Assembly: GCA_028023455.1 (NCBI GenBank) | Contig: JAQFVV010000207.1 | Coordinates: 1,189,094-1,253,093, forward strand | Direction of reading: 5' to 3' | DNA from: Epiperipatus broadwayi | Taxonomy: Eukaryota; Onychophora; Udeonychophora; Euonychophora; Peripatidae | Length of the DNA: 64,000 nt | Shown: positions 47,256-60,060 of the stretch, piece by piece | Numbering within the stretch: the stretch's first letter is position 1 | Layout: each line of letters opens with the position of its first letter | Position numbers and translations under genes: made by a program | Notes under the pieces: generated by a model | The model's input: the letters and a program-made list of their open reading frames with translations, nothing else | Told to the model about the DNA's origin: nothing | The model's database searches: none

Positions 47256-48318
47256 TGCAACAACAACACAAAATACATATTTATAAATAACCCTCAATTA
47301 CATAAATATCTTAATCTTACATTAACATAAACAGTAACAAACATATTAATCTTACATAATTATATTTTACATAAATAAGGGTGCCCTCATCTTACATCAA
47401 CATAAACAGTAACAGACATATCAATCTTACATAATTATATTTTACTTTCATCTCTCTCCCACTATTGTTTTTTATTACACTTCCTTTTACATTATTTATC
47501 TACAAATCTTAAAATCATCCAAGAAACTTTTTATATAAATTTAAAAAACAACGCTAATTTCAAATGACCTCCCCTATTTTAAATATGAACTAAAAAAACC
47601 CTCTCAAACCTACATTCCTAATCTATAGCTTTAAATATATATAAAACAAATATATTTTTTTTTAATTTATAAAAAAAAACTTTTAACAATTTACCTAAAC
47701 CCATTTAAACATTCCATTTTAATTATCCATTATTTTACATTCCTTATCTACTCCATTAACTCTATTTAAAATAGGATTGTATTTTTTTATGTAAAAGTAT
47801 TCTTTTACCATTCTTTCCCATACATTCTAAAGTTTTAGGGCATAAAGAATTTAATATTAAAATGTTGGAAAGGGTTAAAATTTAAATAGAATTACTGGAG
47901 TAGATAAGAAATGTAAAATGTATCATTAAAATGGAATACTTAAATGGGTTTAGATAAATTGTTAAAGTTTTTTTATAAATTAAAAAAAAAAGATATTTGC
48001 TTTATATACATTCAAAGCTATATATTAGGAATGTAGTTTTGAGAGGAATTTTTAGATAAGATTTAAAAAGGGGAGGTCATTTGAAATTAGGGTTGGTTTT
48101 TAAATTTATATAAAAAGTTTCTTGGATGATTTTAAGATTTGTAGTTAAATAATGTAAAAGGAAATGTAATAAAAAATAGTAGTGGGAGAGAGATGTAAGT
48201 AAAATATAATTATGTAAGATTGATATGTCTGTTACTGTTTATGTTGATGTAAGATGAAGGTATTTATGTAATTGAGGGTTATTTATAAATATGTATTTCG
48301 AGTTGTTGTTGCAGATTC

Positions 48319-48355
48319 TTGAAAATAACTGTAAGAAGATAAAAACAGTTGAAAC
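48319..48355 (+). ncRNA. Hammerhead-like motif, plus arm of PLE pair 2
   Basis: TTGAAAA, then AACTGT (48,328-48,332 region) paired with ACAGTT, then GAAACGTT. The GAAAC box and following GTT match PLE hammerheads. C3 and G8 of the CUGANGA box are T and A, the same two changes as in the 16-17 kb pair. Confidence 0.4.
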
Positions 48356-48470
48356 GTTGGTGTTGGTATTATATAAATGTGTATGTATGTTCAGTATTGA
48401 TATAAAAAATAATGTTTTTGAAAAGAAAAAGAATTTTTTTAATTTGTTGATATTATTGGAGAACATATAT

Positions 48471-50859
48471 ATTTTAAAAGAAAAAGTGATTGTACATTTG
48501 TTGTGTTATAATATATTTAAAAATATAATTAAACATTTATATTTAATCCAGTTTTCAGTTGTTTTTAATATTTAAAGTCAAGATCTTCAACCAGAAATCA
48601 CTACTTTAGACTTTTGTATCTCCATGGATTTGTGTCGTTAATGACTGGTCCAATCAGATATTCATTTTTATTGTGTAACCTTCAATTTTTAACTTATTTA
48701 ATTATGATATTTTCAGATAAAGATGGATTCACAATAATGTACATATAGTCAAATAAAAAATTGTAAAATCTATTTTTTCAAAGTATATAGTAGACAAAAT
48801 ACTTATTTCGATTTCTTTAAAAAAAAATACATCAAAGATGTGTGATACTTATTAAAAAAAGTCTGGAATAAAAATAGCTTTTGGTGTAAGATTTTATTGA
48901 ATCACCTTACTTCAATTTGTGCTTCAAAACTAATTTAATTTCTTCTTCCTAAAAGATATTCAGATTATATTTCATTATGTTTCAATGATTTGATTCTTTT
49001 CTTTCCAATTATTCTTCTGAAATCCGGAGATCTATTCGCTCGATTGACTTCTCCAAATGATTGAAGGAAGATCCAAACTTATGGACTATTTTTAAAAATT
49101 AAGATTTAATGATAAAATAAAAATATAGAGTAAATTTGTAAAAAGTCTTTCAATAAATTAAAATTAATTAGAAGACTAATATTTTGCTAATAATATGAAA
49201 CATTTCCCACATTTTTATCTTTTTTAAAAAAAATATGTTCAGGTTTGATTCATAGTTTTTTTAAAAATCATATAATTCAATCTAATTTTAATTTTTTTTA
49301 TTATATTGTGCTGCTACAAGGGGAAAATTAATTTTAAAAATTAATAAAAAAAAGAAGCAATCTTTCTCCCCCCCCCCCTTCCATTAACTATATCATAAAG
49401 GACTTTTAAAATTTAATCTAGTTTTTCCAATCTCGTCTTTTTTTATATCACCCTAAGAAGTTGTTTTATTTCATCCATGCATATGATATTTGGTCTGTTT
49501 ATACATCATTTTCAAACTTTTAAGATACAGTTTAAGGATAATATAAACACTTACATATTAATATAAACACAAAATTATTTTTTTAATTAATTAATCTTAA
49601 AACATTAATCTTTTTGTATTTATTTTATAATGTTAATTTATATTTAGTATCTGATGAGTATTTAAATATATATTGTTAGATGTTTGATGGAATAAATTTG
49701 TGTTAAAATAAATTTTGTATGTGTGTGATTTCATCTTATTCTGGAAAAGTTATTTTAAACTTCTTAGCTATACAGTTTAAGTTCATGCTTTTGCTGAGAA
49801 ACTGCTGGGGTATAAGGAAGCAATCAACAAAGAATGTGTGTATATAAAATGTTTTTAAATCAGAAAATATTATTCTCAATTTGAAATGGTGCTTAGATGT
49901 AATTCATTGTTCTATAAAGATATTGTTTGACTAAAAATTATATTAGTTTTAGATTCATTAAGAGGCAGAAGACTGTATAATTAAAATAATCCAAATAGTC
50001 ATATAAATACTTTGTATTCAAATTTATAATATTTAGAATTATATATATATAATTCATTTATGCACTGAGATCTGAGAGGTTTTGAAATATGGGTTGTGAT
50101 GCAGAAGTGATATAGGTCCAGATTATATGATGATAATTATTGGTAGCTGTCCCATAAAATATAAGCAAAGAAATAAGTTAATTGGTGATCGAATAAAACA
50201 TATATTGCAGTGAAATGGGCAACTAGCATATAATTTTTTAAGTGTAGATGATTTCCATGAAACAATCAGTTGCATTTTATTACACAATGGATGCCCAACT
50301 AGTGGAGTTTGAATTGCTTCAACATGTTCCAAAGTCCAGTATGATTTTTTTTATTGTTTATGTTTTATAATTTGTTTTATGGTGTATGATATTTAAATGA
50401 AGATTTAGTGATTGGGATGTTACCGAGTTATGAAGATAAGTGTAAAATTAAAGTTTTAGTTATAAGTTGACTTAATCTGGTTTGATTTTATTAGAAAAAA
50501 AACTACAGAATGAAATACATTTTTAAGTATGTGAACTTGTTTACTTTAATGCAATGAAGGATAAGATTGACAAAGGACAGATAAAAATATTTATATATGA
50601 ATTTAAAAAAAAATATTTTAAATTTATTTATTATTATTTAAAGTGATATAGTTTTATTTTATATATAAAAAAGATAGTTTTTGAATTATTTTGATTTTTA
50701 TTTTCTTAATCAGACACATATTAAATGCTAAATCTTTTGAATAATGTGTTCTATTTTATTACTAATATAAGCTTATACTCTAATTAAATATTTATGTATC
50801 ACTATGTTAATATTAAATAAATAAAAAAATAAGCAGGGTTCACAGAAGATATAGATGTT
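48471..50859. other. AT-rich unassigned sequence
   Basis: No gene supported. A poly-C run lies near 49,370. Confidence 0.45.
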
Positions 50860-52000
50860 ATATTAAAACTAATTTAACAGGAGTCATGCAAATGGAATTT
50901 ACCAGATAATAATTTTAGAGAGATAAGAAATGCAGATGCTCAGCATCAGGTGACAGGGGATTTGAAAAAGGACTTACATGCTAAATTCCAAATATTTAAC
51001 AAAAGAATTCTTAAATACGACTAGATACATCTAGTATATTAATAAAAAGTTTTACTCCTGATAATGTATCAATCAATGATAACATGACCTAAATCTAAAA
51101 AAAAACAATTCAATATAAGCCAATTAAAAAAGACATCACCAACAGAAATATTAGAAGCAATAAAGCATGTGAATTGTTAAGATTCTAAAATGCTCATAGA
51201 AATAATAAAAATTATGCAAACAGAACACAATAATAATCAACAAAAGAATAAAGAAAGCTTTCTAAAAAACCTAACCAACATAAGAATGAGGAAAAGGTTT
51301 TAGATAATCAAAAAAAAGTATGATAGAATGTTTTAGTAGTATAAAGAGATAATGAAATATATGGATTTCAAAAGAAATCAAGAGATGTTGAAAAATATAC
51401 AACAAATAAATACTAAAAAGTTTTATGAAAATTAAAAAATAATGAAACCTATGCAAAATGAACTCAGAATGTTACAGACAAAAACCAAAAACTATATGAA
51501 AGAGATATTTGGAAAAATAAAGAACAACCTCAAAGAAGAAAGGGTGAACCAAGTGCAGCAAAAAATGGAAATCAATGATACACCTATTCACTGATGTAGA
51601 TAACTGGTACAAATAGTTTGGATGGTAATGCAAATGAAATATATATGTAGACATGCAGGTTATGATACAGAGTAGTCTGTCTGGAAACTGAAGAAAATGT
51701 ACTGTTGAGGAAGATGGGATTCAGTACATAGTAGACAAAGTTAGTATTAAAAAATACACAAGAAAAGCTGGTCAAAATAAAGAAAGAGATGGTGGAAATA
51801 AAGAAAATAATCATTATGCCATTAGATAAAATAAAGGCAGATAAAGGTGATGATTCTTTAAATAAGTATAGGATAGATGTAGACACCATGGATAATGGTT
51901 AGGAGAATTTTGATTTCTTAATTTAAAATGATTATCTGAATAAAGACATAAATGAAAAAGTTGCTAAGTAAAAGCTAATTTTTTTTGCAAAATTGAACAA
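50860..52000 (+). pseudogene. Possible gag-like relic
   Basis: The plus strand shows purine-rich coding-like sequence with scattered stops: AGFTEDIDVILKLI and ADAQHQVTGDLKKDLHAKF near 50,850-51,000. A lysine/glutamine/methionine-rich coiled-coil-like stretch near 51,340-51,590 includes QEMLKNIQQINTKKF, then MKEIFGKIKNNLKEERVNQV. Composition resembles the relic at 33.4-34.3 kb, but I cannot align them confidently. No protease, RT or integrase block is seen. It ends near the left edge of the 52.3-60.1 kb inverted duplication. It could equally be a decayed unknown gene or LINE ORF1. Confidence 0.2.
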
Positions 52001-52339
52001 ATATATCATTGATTCAACAACAAGCAATTATGTATGTGAAACCAAAAGTAAATTATTTAGGCTAGAAAATGAAATCTATTGCTTGATTGTTGAAGAGATG
52101 GATGATGAAAAGGAAAGGTGAAAAATCTAGAGATGGATATGATTTGAATAGTAAAATATACAAAAGAAAAAAACGGAATAATAAAAAAAATCAAAATTAT
52201 ATGTTTGAAGAATAACAGTTTTATAGCAAGTGTTTGTCCCTGATAGATCATCAAATGAGTCATTATTTTTAGATATCAATGTTGTAATAGTAGTAGACAG
52301 TAATGGATCTATAAAATAGAGATCAAAAGATTCATTTCT

Positions 52340-55300
52340 GTAAAGGTGGAGATAGTGTACCGCCACAGCTTGAGATGTCATTTCTGTTTAAACACCTAGA
52401 AATATCCACAGTAGGGGCCTAAAAGCAGCAATGTGTGTTTCAACTACCAGGTGGCGCTGTTCACCACGTGTAAGCAGAGGAACATTCTACCAGCTAGCTG
52501 GCACCAAAGCTGCCCACTTGGTGGTGCTGATTGTCCTGCGTAAGCCCATTTAACTTACATCATCTTCTAACAGCAAAGTACCAAGATTCAGGCCTACTAT
52601 GCAGGGCTGTTTCTCCATGCTAGGCAGGGAGAAACTGTGCTCTCTAACTGCAATATTATTGCAAGCTTACTTAAAAGATATATAGCGTATAATATAAAGG
52701 TGTCAATAATGTACAAGCCACATCTATTTAAATCTGCATTGGTTATTAATATTGTTACATGCAATTTTGTCATGTCACAAGTCCATGTATTTTACATTCT
52801 TTTTTTTTTTTAAAAATCGATCTTTTTTTTAATTATTTTTTCTAAAAATGATTTTTTTTAAAATCAAAATATTGACCACTACTATTTTAATCTGCTTCGA
52901 CAACTTAACATTCTAATATCACCTGATAAATCAATGTATTATTAAATTAATTTCTTTTCTAGAATTGATGTTTTTTTAAAGATTATTTTCTCTAAAAATA
53001 ATTTTTTTTTAAAAAAAGTAATCTTTACAGCACTCTAATCATTAATCAAAATAAATAATAGTTTATTAGTTGATATTGTGAAATTGGTAAATATTCAAGT
53101 GTCTCTGTTGGGTCATATATATTAAAGTTTGTCTATTTAGAAATTCTTTCATAGATTCTTTAAACCATCCAAATACTCGCAAACATTCTATTAAAAAATC
53201 TGTAGAGATTATAACCAGTAAAATAAATTCAAGTATAATTATTATTAATTCTTTTAACTTTGCCATTGCTTTTGTTTTCTATTTGATCACAATACCGTAA
53301 GTTAATAATTGTTGAAATCTACCGAAAAATGCTATAATACATCATAATGAGAATTCTAGAGATATCATTCAAGTATAATTTCAAGTCACTACGAATCCTT
53401 TATGAACTGTCATTTTAGTAATGGTTATTAGAATTTGTTATAATCATAATCTAAGATTCATCGTATAATATCAGAGGAAAAAAAGAACGAACTTTACTTA
53501 TGTAGACTGCTGGAAGTGATGAGAGAAAAATATGCAATCAATTAATGAAGCTGAGAAATTGTCAACAATACATTCTATCATCATCATCATCAACGACAAC
53601 CATTATTAATCCACTGCAGAATGAAGGTCTCTCCAAGTTTAATCCATCTTCTCTGATCTTTAACTTCTCTTCTCCACATCACCCCTGCACACTTTCTTAT
53701 TTCATCCATCCATCTCACATGTGGTCTATTTCTGGTTTTTTTACAATCTTTTGGAATCCAGTTTAAAATTTCAATTGTCTATCTATTATCATCTCTTCTA
53801 GTGATATCCAACCCAACTCCACTTCAATCTTTTAATTTTTTCGATGAGGTCAGTAACACCTGTTTGTTCTCTTACCCATACATTGCATTTTCAATCTCTT
53901 CTTGTTACTTCCAACATACATCTCTCCATACTTCCTTGAGTAATCTAAAGTCTCTGTATTGCTTTTTTATTAAATGTCCAAGTCTCAGATCCATAAGTAA
54001 GAACTGGTAAAACACATTTGTTAAAAACCTTCCATTTCAAACACTTAGGCATATTACCTTTTACTATCAAGTTATTTCTACCAAAAGAACTCTAACCAAG
54101 TTTAATTCTATGATTAATTTCATCCATTATGTTTCCATCTGTATTAATAATCTCACCATGGTATTTGTAACTGTTAACTTCTTCTAATTCATCATAATCA
54201 ATCTTTATTTTCATATTTTGAATAAATTGATTAGACATTACTTTAGTCTTTTTAACATTTATTTTTAGTCCTACTTTCATCTGCTAACTCCTGCAACATT
54301 TCCTGCAGCTCCGAAGCATTATTTGCAAAAACAACTATATCATCTGTGAAATCTAAATGACTTAAATAATCTCCATTTACTTTCACTCCTTTAGTTTCCC
54401 ATTTTAATCCACAAAATACTTCTTGCAGCACTACTGTAAAAAGTTTTGGAGATATGGAGTCACCCTGTCTCAATGCTGACTTTAATAGTATCATTATGTA
54501 ATCTAATTGTTGCTGAAATATTCTTTAAAATATGACAATATCCTGGATCTATACCCTGATGATCCAATCTTTTAATCACTGAAGAAATGTTTATAGAATA
54601 AAATGTCTTTTTATAATCTACAACTTCTCTCAATAACTGGATACCATCTACTGTTCTAAAACCATTTTTAAATCCAGCTTGTCCGCTTGGTTGGTGGAAA
54701 TACAATATTCTTTGTAGACGAGTTGTAATTATCATGGTAAAAATTTTGTTAAATCAAAGTTTGCTATAAATAAGTTGTAATCACTTTGATAAAGATTTTG
54801 TATAAAACTGGTAAAAGATTGAAAATATGTATTTTCTAATACTTCTTTCTGTGCTAATATTTTCTTTATTACTTTTTCAAAATATCAGTATTATTACCAA
54901 ATTTTTTCCAATCATTTGATTCATCCTTTATCATTTAGACATTTAATATATAATTTAGCTAATATTTTTTTTATTTTTTCATCTCATTCTAAGATATCAC
55001 TTATTATTTTATCATTTTAAGGAGCCTTTCATTTCTTTATAGATATCATGGGCAATTCAGAAGATTTAGTAACTGTAATAGATACTTTATTTTCTTGTTT
55101 TTATTACTACATAATTCTTTATAAATGTCTTTCTCACATTCCATTATGTCTGTCATCTTCCTTTTTAGTAATAGTTCTATTTTTTTCTTTTTATTGTTGA
55201 AACATCTTTCTTTCAAATAATAAGATGTTTTCCACTTTTGAGATTTTTATTTTCTTTCATAGATTTTCTTGCCAATTCAAAATTATCTTATAATGTAATT

Positions 55301-55630
55301 AATTATTTTTTATGCTATTTTGCAAAACTGTAAATACTCAATTTCTTTAATGGATTATTTTTAAAATTTTTCATATTTTGTATTTTTAATACATTATTTT
55401 ATTTCAGTAGAAAATTTATTGATCAATTGTTGCTTTTTTATACCAACTATCTTTCTTGCAGTTCTTAATAGTGTACCAGTTATGTTCATATTAATTTTAT
55501 TCATTTCTGAACAATGTTTAAAATCTGTTAATATTTTAAAACAATTTTACAAGTTCCAATTTACGTTCATTATATTGATTTATAAGATGAATATATTAAT
55601 TATTGTTGATACTATATTGTTTAATTTTTT
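52340..55630. repeat. Large inverted duplication, left arm
   Basis: Reverse-complement match of 57,305-60,060. Shared blocks include GGTACACTATCTCCACC-type outer edges, AATATCCACAGTAGGGGCC, GCGCCACC modules, a 540-bp unique flank (53,030-53,570), and the whole RTE body. Relative to the right arm it has about 410 extra bp (52,596-53,005) and about 55 extra bp near 55,510. Confidence 0.85.
53066..53266 (-). CDS. Small hydrophobic frame conserved in both arms (doubtful)
   Basis: A 66-codon frame beginning MAKLKELIIIILEFILLVII, with a hydrophobic N-terminal half that could span a membrane and a polar end (MTQQRHLNIYQFHNIN). The other arm (59,545-59,740) encodes nearly the same residues, but a 1-nt deletion in a TTTTA run breaks its frame. 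No family recognised. Conservation is explained by recent duplication, so this is probably not a gene. Confidence 0.12.
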   Translation of the reverse strand: MAKLKELIIIILEFILLVIISTDFLIECLRVFGWFKESMKEFLNRQTLIYMTQQRHLNIYQFHNIN

Positions 55631-56250
55631 TTTTCTAGATTTATATTAACATGTAACTGACATCTTACTAACTAATAATCACTGCCTATGTTCAGTCTAT
55701 TAAAAATATTAGTCTTGAAATACTTTTTTTTTCATTAGTCAAAATATAATTCAATTCTGCTGCACCTTCATATGGATCCTTCCATGTCAAATTCTATACC
55801 CTCTATCATATCTATCAAAATAACCAAATTTAGCCTTACCACTTTCATCTTAGAGACATATACCAATTCTAGCATTAAAGTTTTTGAGATATTGTTAGTC
55901 TAATTAAAAGAATTTTGTACATTCATATAAAAATTCTCTATTTTTTCATCACAATGAAGTTGTAGAAAAATGAAACTGAATTATCTGCATTTGTTATTTT
56001 GCATTAAGTTGAAAAATTAATATTACCAAACCATCTGATATAACACTAAAATCCACAATGTTATTCTTTCACTTTTTATTTAAAAAGAATCTCATTTCAT
56101 TTATGCTTTCAATATTTGTTTCTTTGTTGTAAAATATGTATCTACTTTTTAAATCAATAGTCTTTTTTCATTTAACTTTATAAACTTCAAAAATATGTGG
56201 ATTAATTTTAATCTGTTCTTCCAATCTGTGCAATCTTTTATTGCTTTAAA
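53577..56250 (-). pseudogene. RTE-clade LINE, nearly full length (left copy)
   Basis: Read from 56,250 down. APE endonuclease remains include SRYIFYNKET, VISDGLVILIFQLN, NFNARIGIC, then DESGKAKFGYFDRYDRG, LNYILTNEKK and GSDY in place of the catalytic SDH. A linker follows (GTLLRTARKIVGIKKQQLINKF). The RT (54,735-54,460) has MIITTRLQRILYFHQPSGQAGF, then RLDHQGIDPGYCHILKNISATIRLHN. 54,494-54,252 has LRQGDSISPKLF and the catalytic box as FTDD, followed by NNASELQEMLQELADES. The C-terminal GH...DD.RW block and an (ATG)n tail end at about 53,577. Motif A is damaged: a segment before its Asp is missing. Frameshifts and stops throughout. RTE assignment is firm from the endonuclease-RT-tail pattern. 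Confidence 0.85.
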
Positions 56251-57304
56251 ATAATCCAAAGTAATTAAAGGTAATCACTAAATGGTGGCCTAGGTCCATA
56301 ATCAGGGGATTCTTAATACAGTTCCCCTTTAGGGTTCTAACTGCTACCTTGGCTGGAAACTTTACAATTTCCTGTAAATAAGAGCCATAATTAGTTTTGT
56401 TTATCATGATTGTAAATATCTATAAAAAAGCTTGCTCACAAACATCTTCAAAAAAAGTTAACCAATATTTCAATTAGAACTATCAGGCAACTGAAAAGAA
56501 CGATTATTAAATGCAGAGATAAAAGCTAGGAAACTCACCACATTGGCTGATATGTGTTGTGAGCAGTTTATACAGTTTGTTTACTATATAAATAATTATT
56601 TAATAATAACAGTTGCAATGACATGAATGTATAACAGTATATTAGACCATGAAGTACTATTGAATAACATAATTTAAATTTAAACTGTATAAATTCCAAA
56701 ATGCTCTTAAATTAAAAACAGTCAGATTATCAGTTCATCACTGAGTCTCTGTTGTTATTAAAATATGCCCCTTCTATTTTCCATTTGCATTATCTATGTG
56801 TTTAGATCTTAAAAAAACATGTTGTCATAATTTGATTTAAATAATATATCAATCATTGGCAGTGAACCGAATGAAAGGAATTGGAAAATAAAAATAGTAT
56901 GATTTATTAATAATATCTCAATAACTAATTGAAAACTTAACAATATTCAATTAAAAACAATTTCAATTATATGAAAAAAAATTATATTAAATTATTTTTT
57001 TACAGTTCATTTAATTATTTAATATATTGCTATTCTAAAATTTTCTTTTTTGAAGAGGATACTTTGCACCAAAATGCATTTAACTTATTAAGTATGTGCT
57101 TCTATCAACAATAACTATTGGAAAACAAGTGAGTATATTTATTTTTTAAAATATATATGTTTTAATCATGTTTCTACAAATTATATTTTTCAAATTTAAA
57201 TAAGAAAATTAAATATATATATATTTTAAAATATTTAAAATAAAATAAACAATTTTGACAATTTTCTTTTTTATAATTAATAACATAATGAGTGTCTATA
57301 CTTT
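55631..57304. other. Spacer of the inverted duplication
   Basis: 55,631 to about 56,250 continues the left RTE endonuclease. From about 56,260 to 57,304 there is AT-rich DNA with a less AT-rich patch at 56,280-56,380 (perhaps RTE 5' UTR) and no gene. Confidence 0.5.
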
Positions 57305-59233
57305 ACAATTGTTAATATATTCATCTTATAAAACAATTTAATAAACGTGAATTGGAATAAAATTAATATGAAGATAACTGGTACACTACTAAGAACTGCA
57401 AGAAAGATAGCTGGTAAAAAAAAGCAACAATTAATCAATAAATTTTCTACTGAGATAAAATAATGTATTAAAAAATATAAAATATGAAAAATTTTAAAAA
57501 TAATTCATTAAAGAAATAGAGTATTTACAATAATTGGCAAGAAAATCTATGAAAGAAAATAAAAATCTCAAAAGTGGAAAACATCTTGTTATTTGAAAGA
57601 AAGATGTTTCAACAATAAAAAGAAAAAAAAATAGAACTATTACTAAAAAGAAAGATGACAACCATGATGGATAGTGAGAAAGACATTTATAAAGAATTAT
57701 GTAGTAATAAAAACAAGAAAACAAAGTATCTATTACAGTTACTAAATCTTATAAATTGCCCAAGATATCTATGAAGAATTGAAAGGCTCCTTAAAATGAT
57801 GGAATAATAAGTGATATCTTAGAATGAGATGAAAAAATAAAAAAAATATTAGCAAAATTATATATTAAATGTCTAAATGATAAAGGATGTATCAAATGAT
57901 TGGAAAAATTTGGTAATAATACTGATATTTTGAAAAAGTAATAAAGAAAATATTAGCACAGAAGGAAGTATTAGAAAATACAGATTTTCAATCTTTTACC
58001 AGTTTTATACAAAATCTTTATCAAAGTAATTACAACTCATTTAGAGCAAACTTTGATTTAACAAAATTTTTACCATGATAATTACAACTCATCTACAAAG
58101 ACTATTGTATTTCCACCAACCAAGTGAACAAGCTGAATTTAAAAATGGTTTTAGTACAGTAAATCATATCCAGGTATTGAGAGAAATTGTAGGTTATGAA
58201 AAGACATTTGATTCTATAAACATTTCTTCAGTGATTAAAGGATTGGATCATCAGGGTATAGATCCAGGATATTGTCATATTTTAAAGAATATTTCAGCAA
58301 CAATTAGATTACATAATGATACTATTAAAGTCAACATTGAGACAGGGTGACTCCATATCTCCAAAACCTTTTACAGCAGTGTTGCAAGAAGTATTTTATG
58401 GATTTAAATGGGAAACTAAAGGTGTGAAAGTAAATGGAGATTAATTAAGTCATTTAGATTTTCCAGATGATGTAGTTGTTTTTGCGAATAATGCTTTAGA
58501 GCTTCAGGAAATGTTGCAGGAGTTCACAGATGAAACTAGGACTAAAGATAAATGTAAAAAAGACTGCAGTAATGTTTAATCAATTTGTTCAAAATATGAA
58601 AATAAAGATTGATTATGATGAATTAGAATAAGTTAACAGTTACAAATACCTTGGTGAGATTATTAATACAGATGGAAACATAATGGAGGAAATTAATTAT
58701 AGAATTAAACTTGGTTGGAGTGCTTTTGGTAGAAATAACTTGATACTAAAAGGAAATATGCCTAAGTGTTTGAAATGGAAGGTTTTTAACAAATGTGTTT
58801 CACCAGTTCTTACTTATGGATCTGAGACTTAGACATTTAATAGAAAAGCAATACAGAGACTTCAGACCACTCAAAGAAGTATGGAGAGATGTATGTTGGG
58901 AGTATCAAGAAGAGATCAAAAATGCAATGTATGGGTAAGAGAACAAAAAGGTGTTACTGACCTCATTGAAAAAATTAAAAGATTGAAGTGGAGTTGTGCT
59001 GGACATATCGCTAGAAGAGATGATAATAGATAGACAATTGAAATTTTAAACTGGATTCCAAGAGATTTTAAAAGACCCAGAAAGAGATGACATGTGAGAT
59101 GGATGGATAAAATAAGAAAGTGTGCAGGGGTGATGTGGAGAAAAGAAGCTAAAGATCGGAGAAGATGGATTAAACTTGGAGAGACCTTCATTCTGCAGTG
59201 GATTGATAATGGTTGTTGATGATGATGATGATA
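57305..59233 (+). pseudogene. RTE-clade LINE (right copy)
   Basis: Inverted partner of 53,577-55,630. It starts inside the endonuclease-RT linker and lacks the endonuclease. 58,075-58,350 is RT (MIITTHLQRLLYFHQPSEQ, then TFDSINISSVIKGLDHQGID, then ATIRLHNDTIKVN). 58,350 on gives DSISPKPFTAVLQEV and the catalytic box as FPDD. The RTE C-terminal tail follows (KKYGEM to TWRDLHSAVD in shifted frames), with (GATG)n at 59,217-59,232. The missing segment before motif A is the same as in the left copy, so the damage predates the duplication. Confidence 0.85.
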
Positions 59234-60060
59234 GATTGTATTGTTGACAATTTCTCAGCTTCATTAATTGATTACATATTTTTCTCTTCATCACTTTCAG
59301 CAGTCTACATAAGTAAAGTTCATTCTTTTTTCCCTCTGATATTATACGATGAATCTTAGATTATGATTATAACAAATTCTAATAACCATTACTAAAATGA
59401 CAGTTCATAAAGGATTCATAGTGACTTGAAATTATACTTAAATGATATCTCTAGAATTCTCATTATGATGTATTATAGCATTTTTCGGTAGATTTCCACA
59501 ATTATTAACTTACGGTATTGTGATCAAACAGAAAACTGTGGCAAACTTAAAACAAGTAATAATAATTATACTTGAATTTATTTACTGGTTATAATCTCTA
59601 CAGATTTTTTAATAGAATGTTTGCGAGTAGTTGGATGGTTTAAAGAATCTATAAATGAATTTCTAAATAGACAAACTTTAATATATATGACCCAACAGAG
59701 ACACTTGAATATTTACCAATTTCACAATATCAACTAATAAACTATTATTTATTTTGATTAATGATTAGAGCGCTGTAAAGATTATTATTATTTTTTTAAG
59801 TGGGCCTGAATCTTGGTAGTTGCTGTTAGCAGATGACATAAGTTAAATGGGCTTATGCATGGCAAACAGCGCCACCAAGCGGGCAGCTTTGGTACCAGAT
59901 AGCTAGTGAAGTGTTCCTGTGCTTATGCATGGTGAAAAGCGCCACCTGGTGGCTGAAAAAGCATTGCTGCTTTTGGGCCCCTACTGTGGATATTTCTGCA
60001 TGTTTAAGCAGAAATGACATCTCTAGCATTGGCAGTACACTATCTCCACCAGTACCTTCA
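57305..60060. repeat. Large inverted duplication, right arm
   Basis: Inverse of 52,340-55,630, aligning from the RTE linker outward through about 830 bp beyond the RTE tail. It lacks the ~410-bp segment present at 52,596-53,005. The outer part holds two related modules CTTATGCATGG...AGCGCCACC (about 59,850 and 59,921). Confidence 0.85.

Larger units (their letters stand above)
45720..48470. mobile_element. Penelope-like inverted pair 2, with a nested DNA transposon
   Basis: The minus arm (about 47,820-45,720, interrupted at 45,780-47,155) and the plus arm (about 47,835-48,470) are inverted copies around about 47,830. Matching blocks include GAGTAGATAAGRAATGTAAAAT, GGGTTTAGRTAAATTG, AATTGAGGGTTATTTATAAA, the hammerhead-like motif followed by GTTGGWGTTGGTATTATATA, and GTTTTTGAAAAGAAAAA followed by TTTTTTTAATTTGTTGATATT. 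Same architecture as 16,366-17,369 (hammerhead-like motif toward the outer end). No RT or GIY-YIG coding is left, so PLE identity rests on architecture and motif. Confidence 0.6.

Noticed and set aside
52340-60060. Two independent RTE insertions in opposite orientation
   Set aside because: The arms share more than 0.8 kb of non-RTE flank and the same internal RTE damage, so duplication is simpler.
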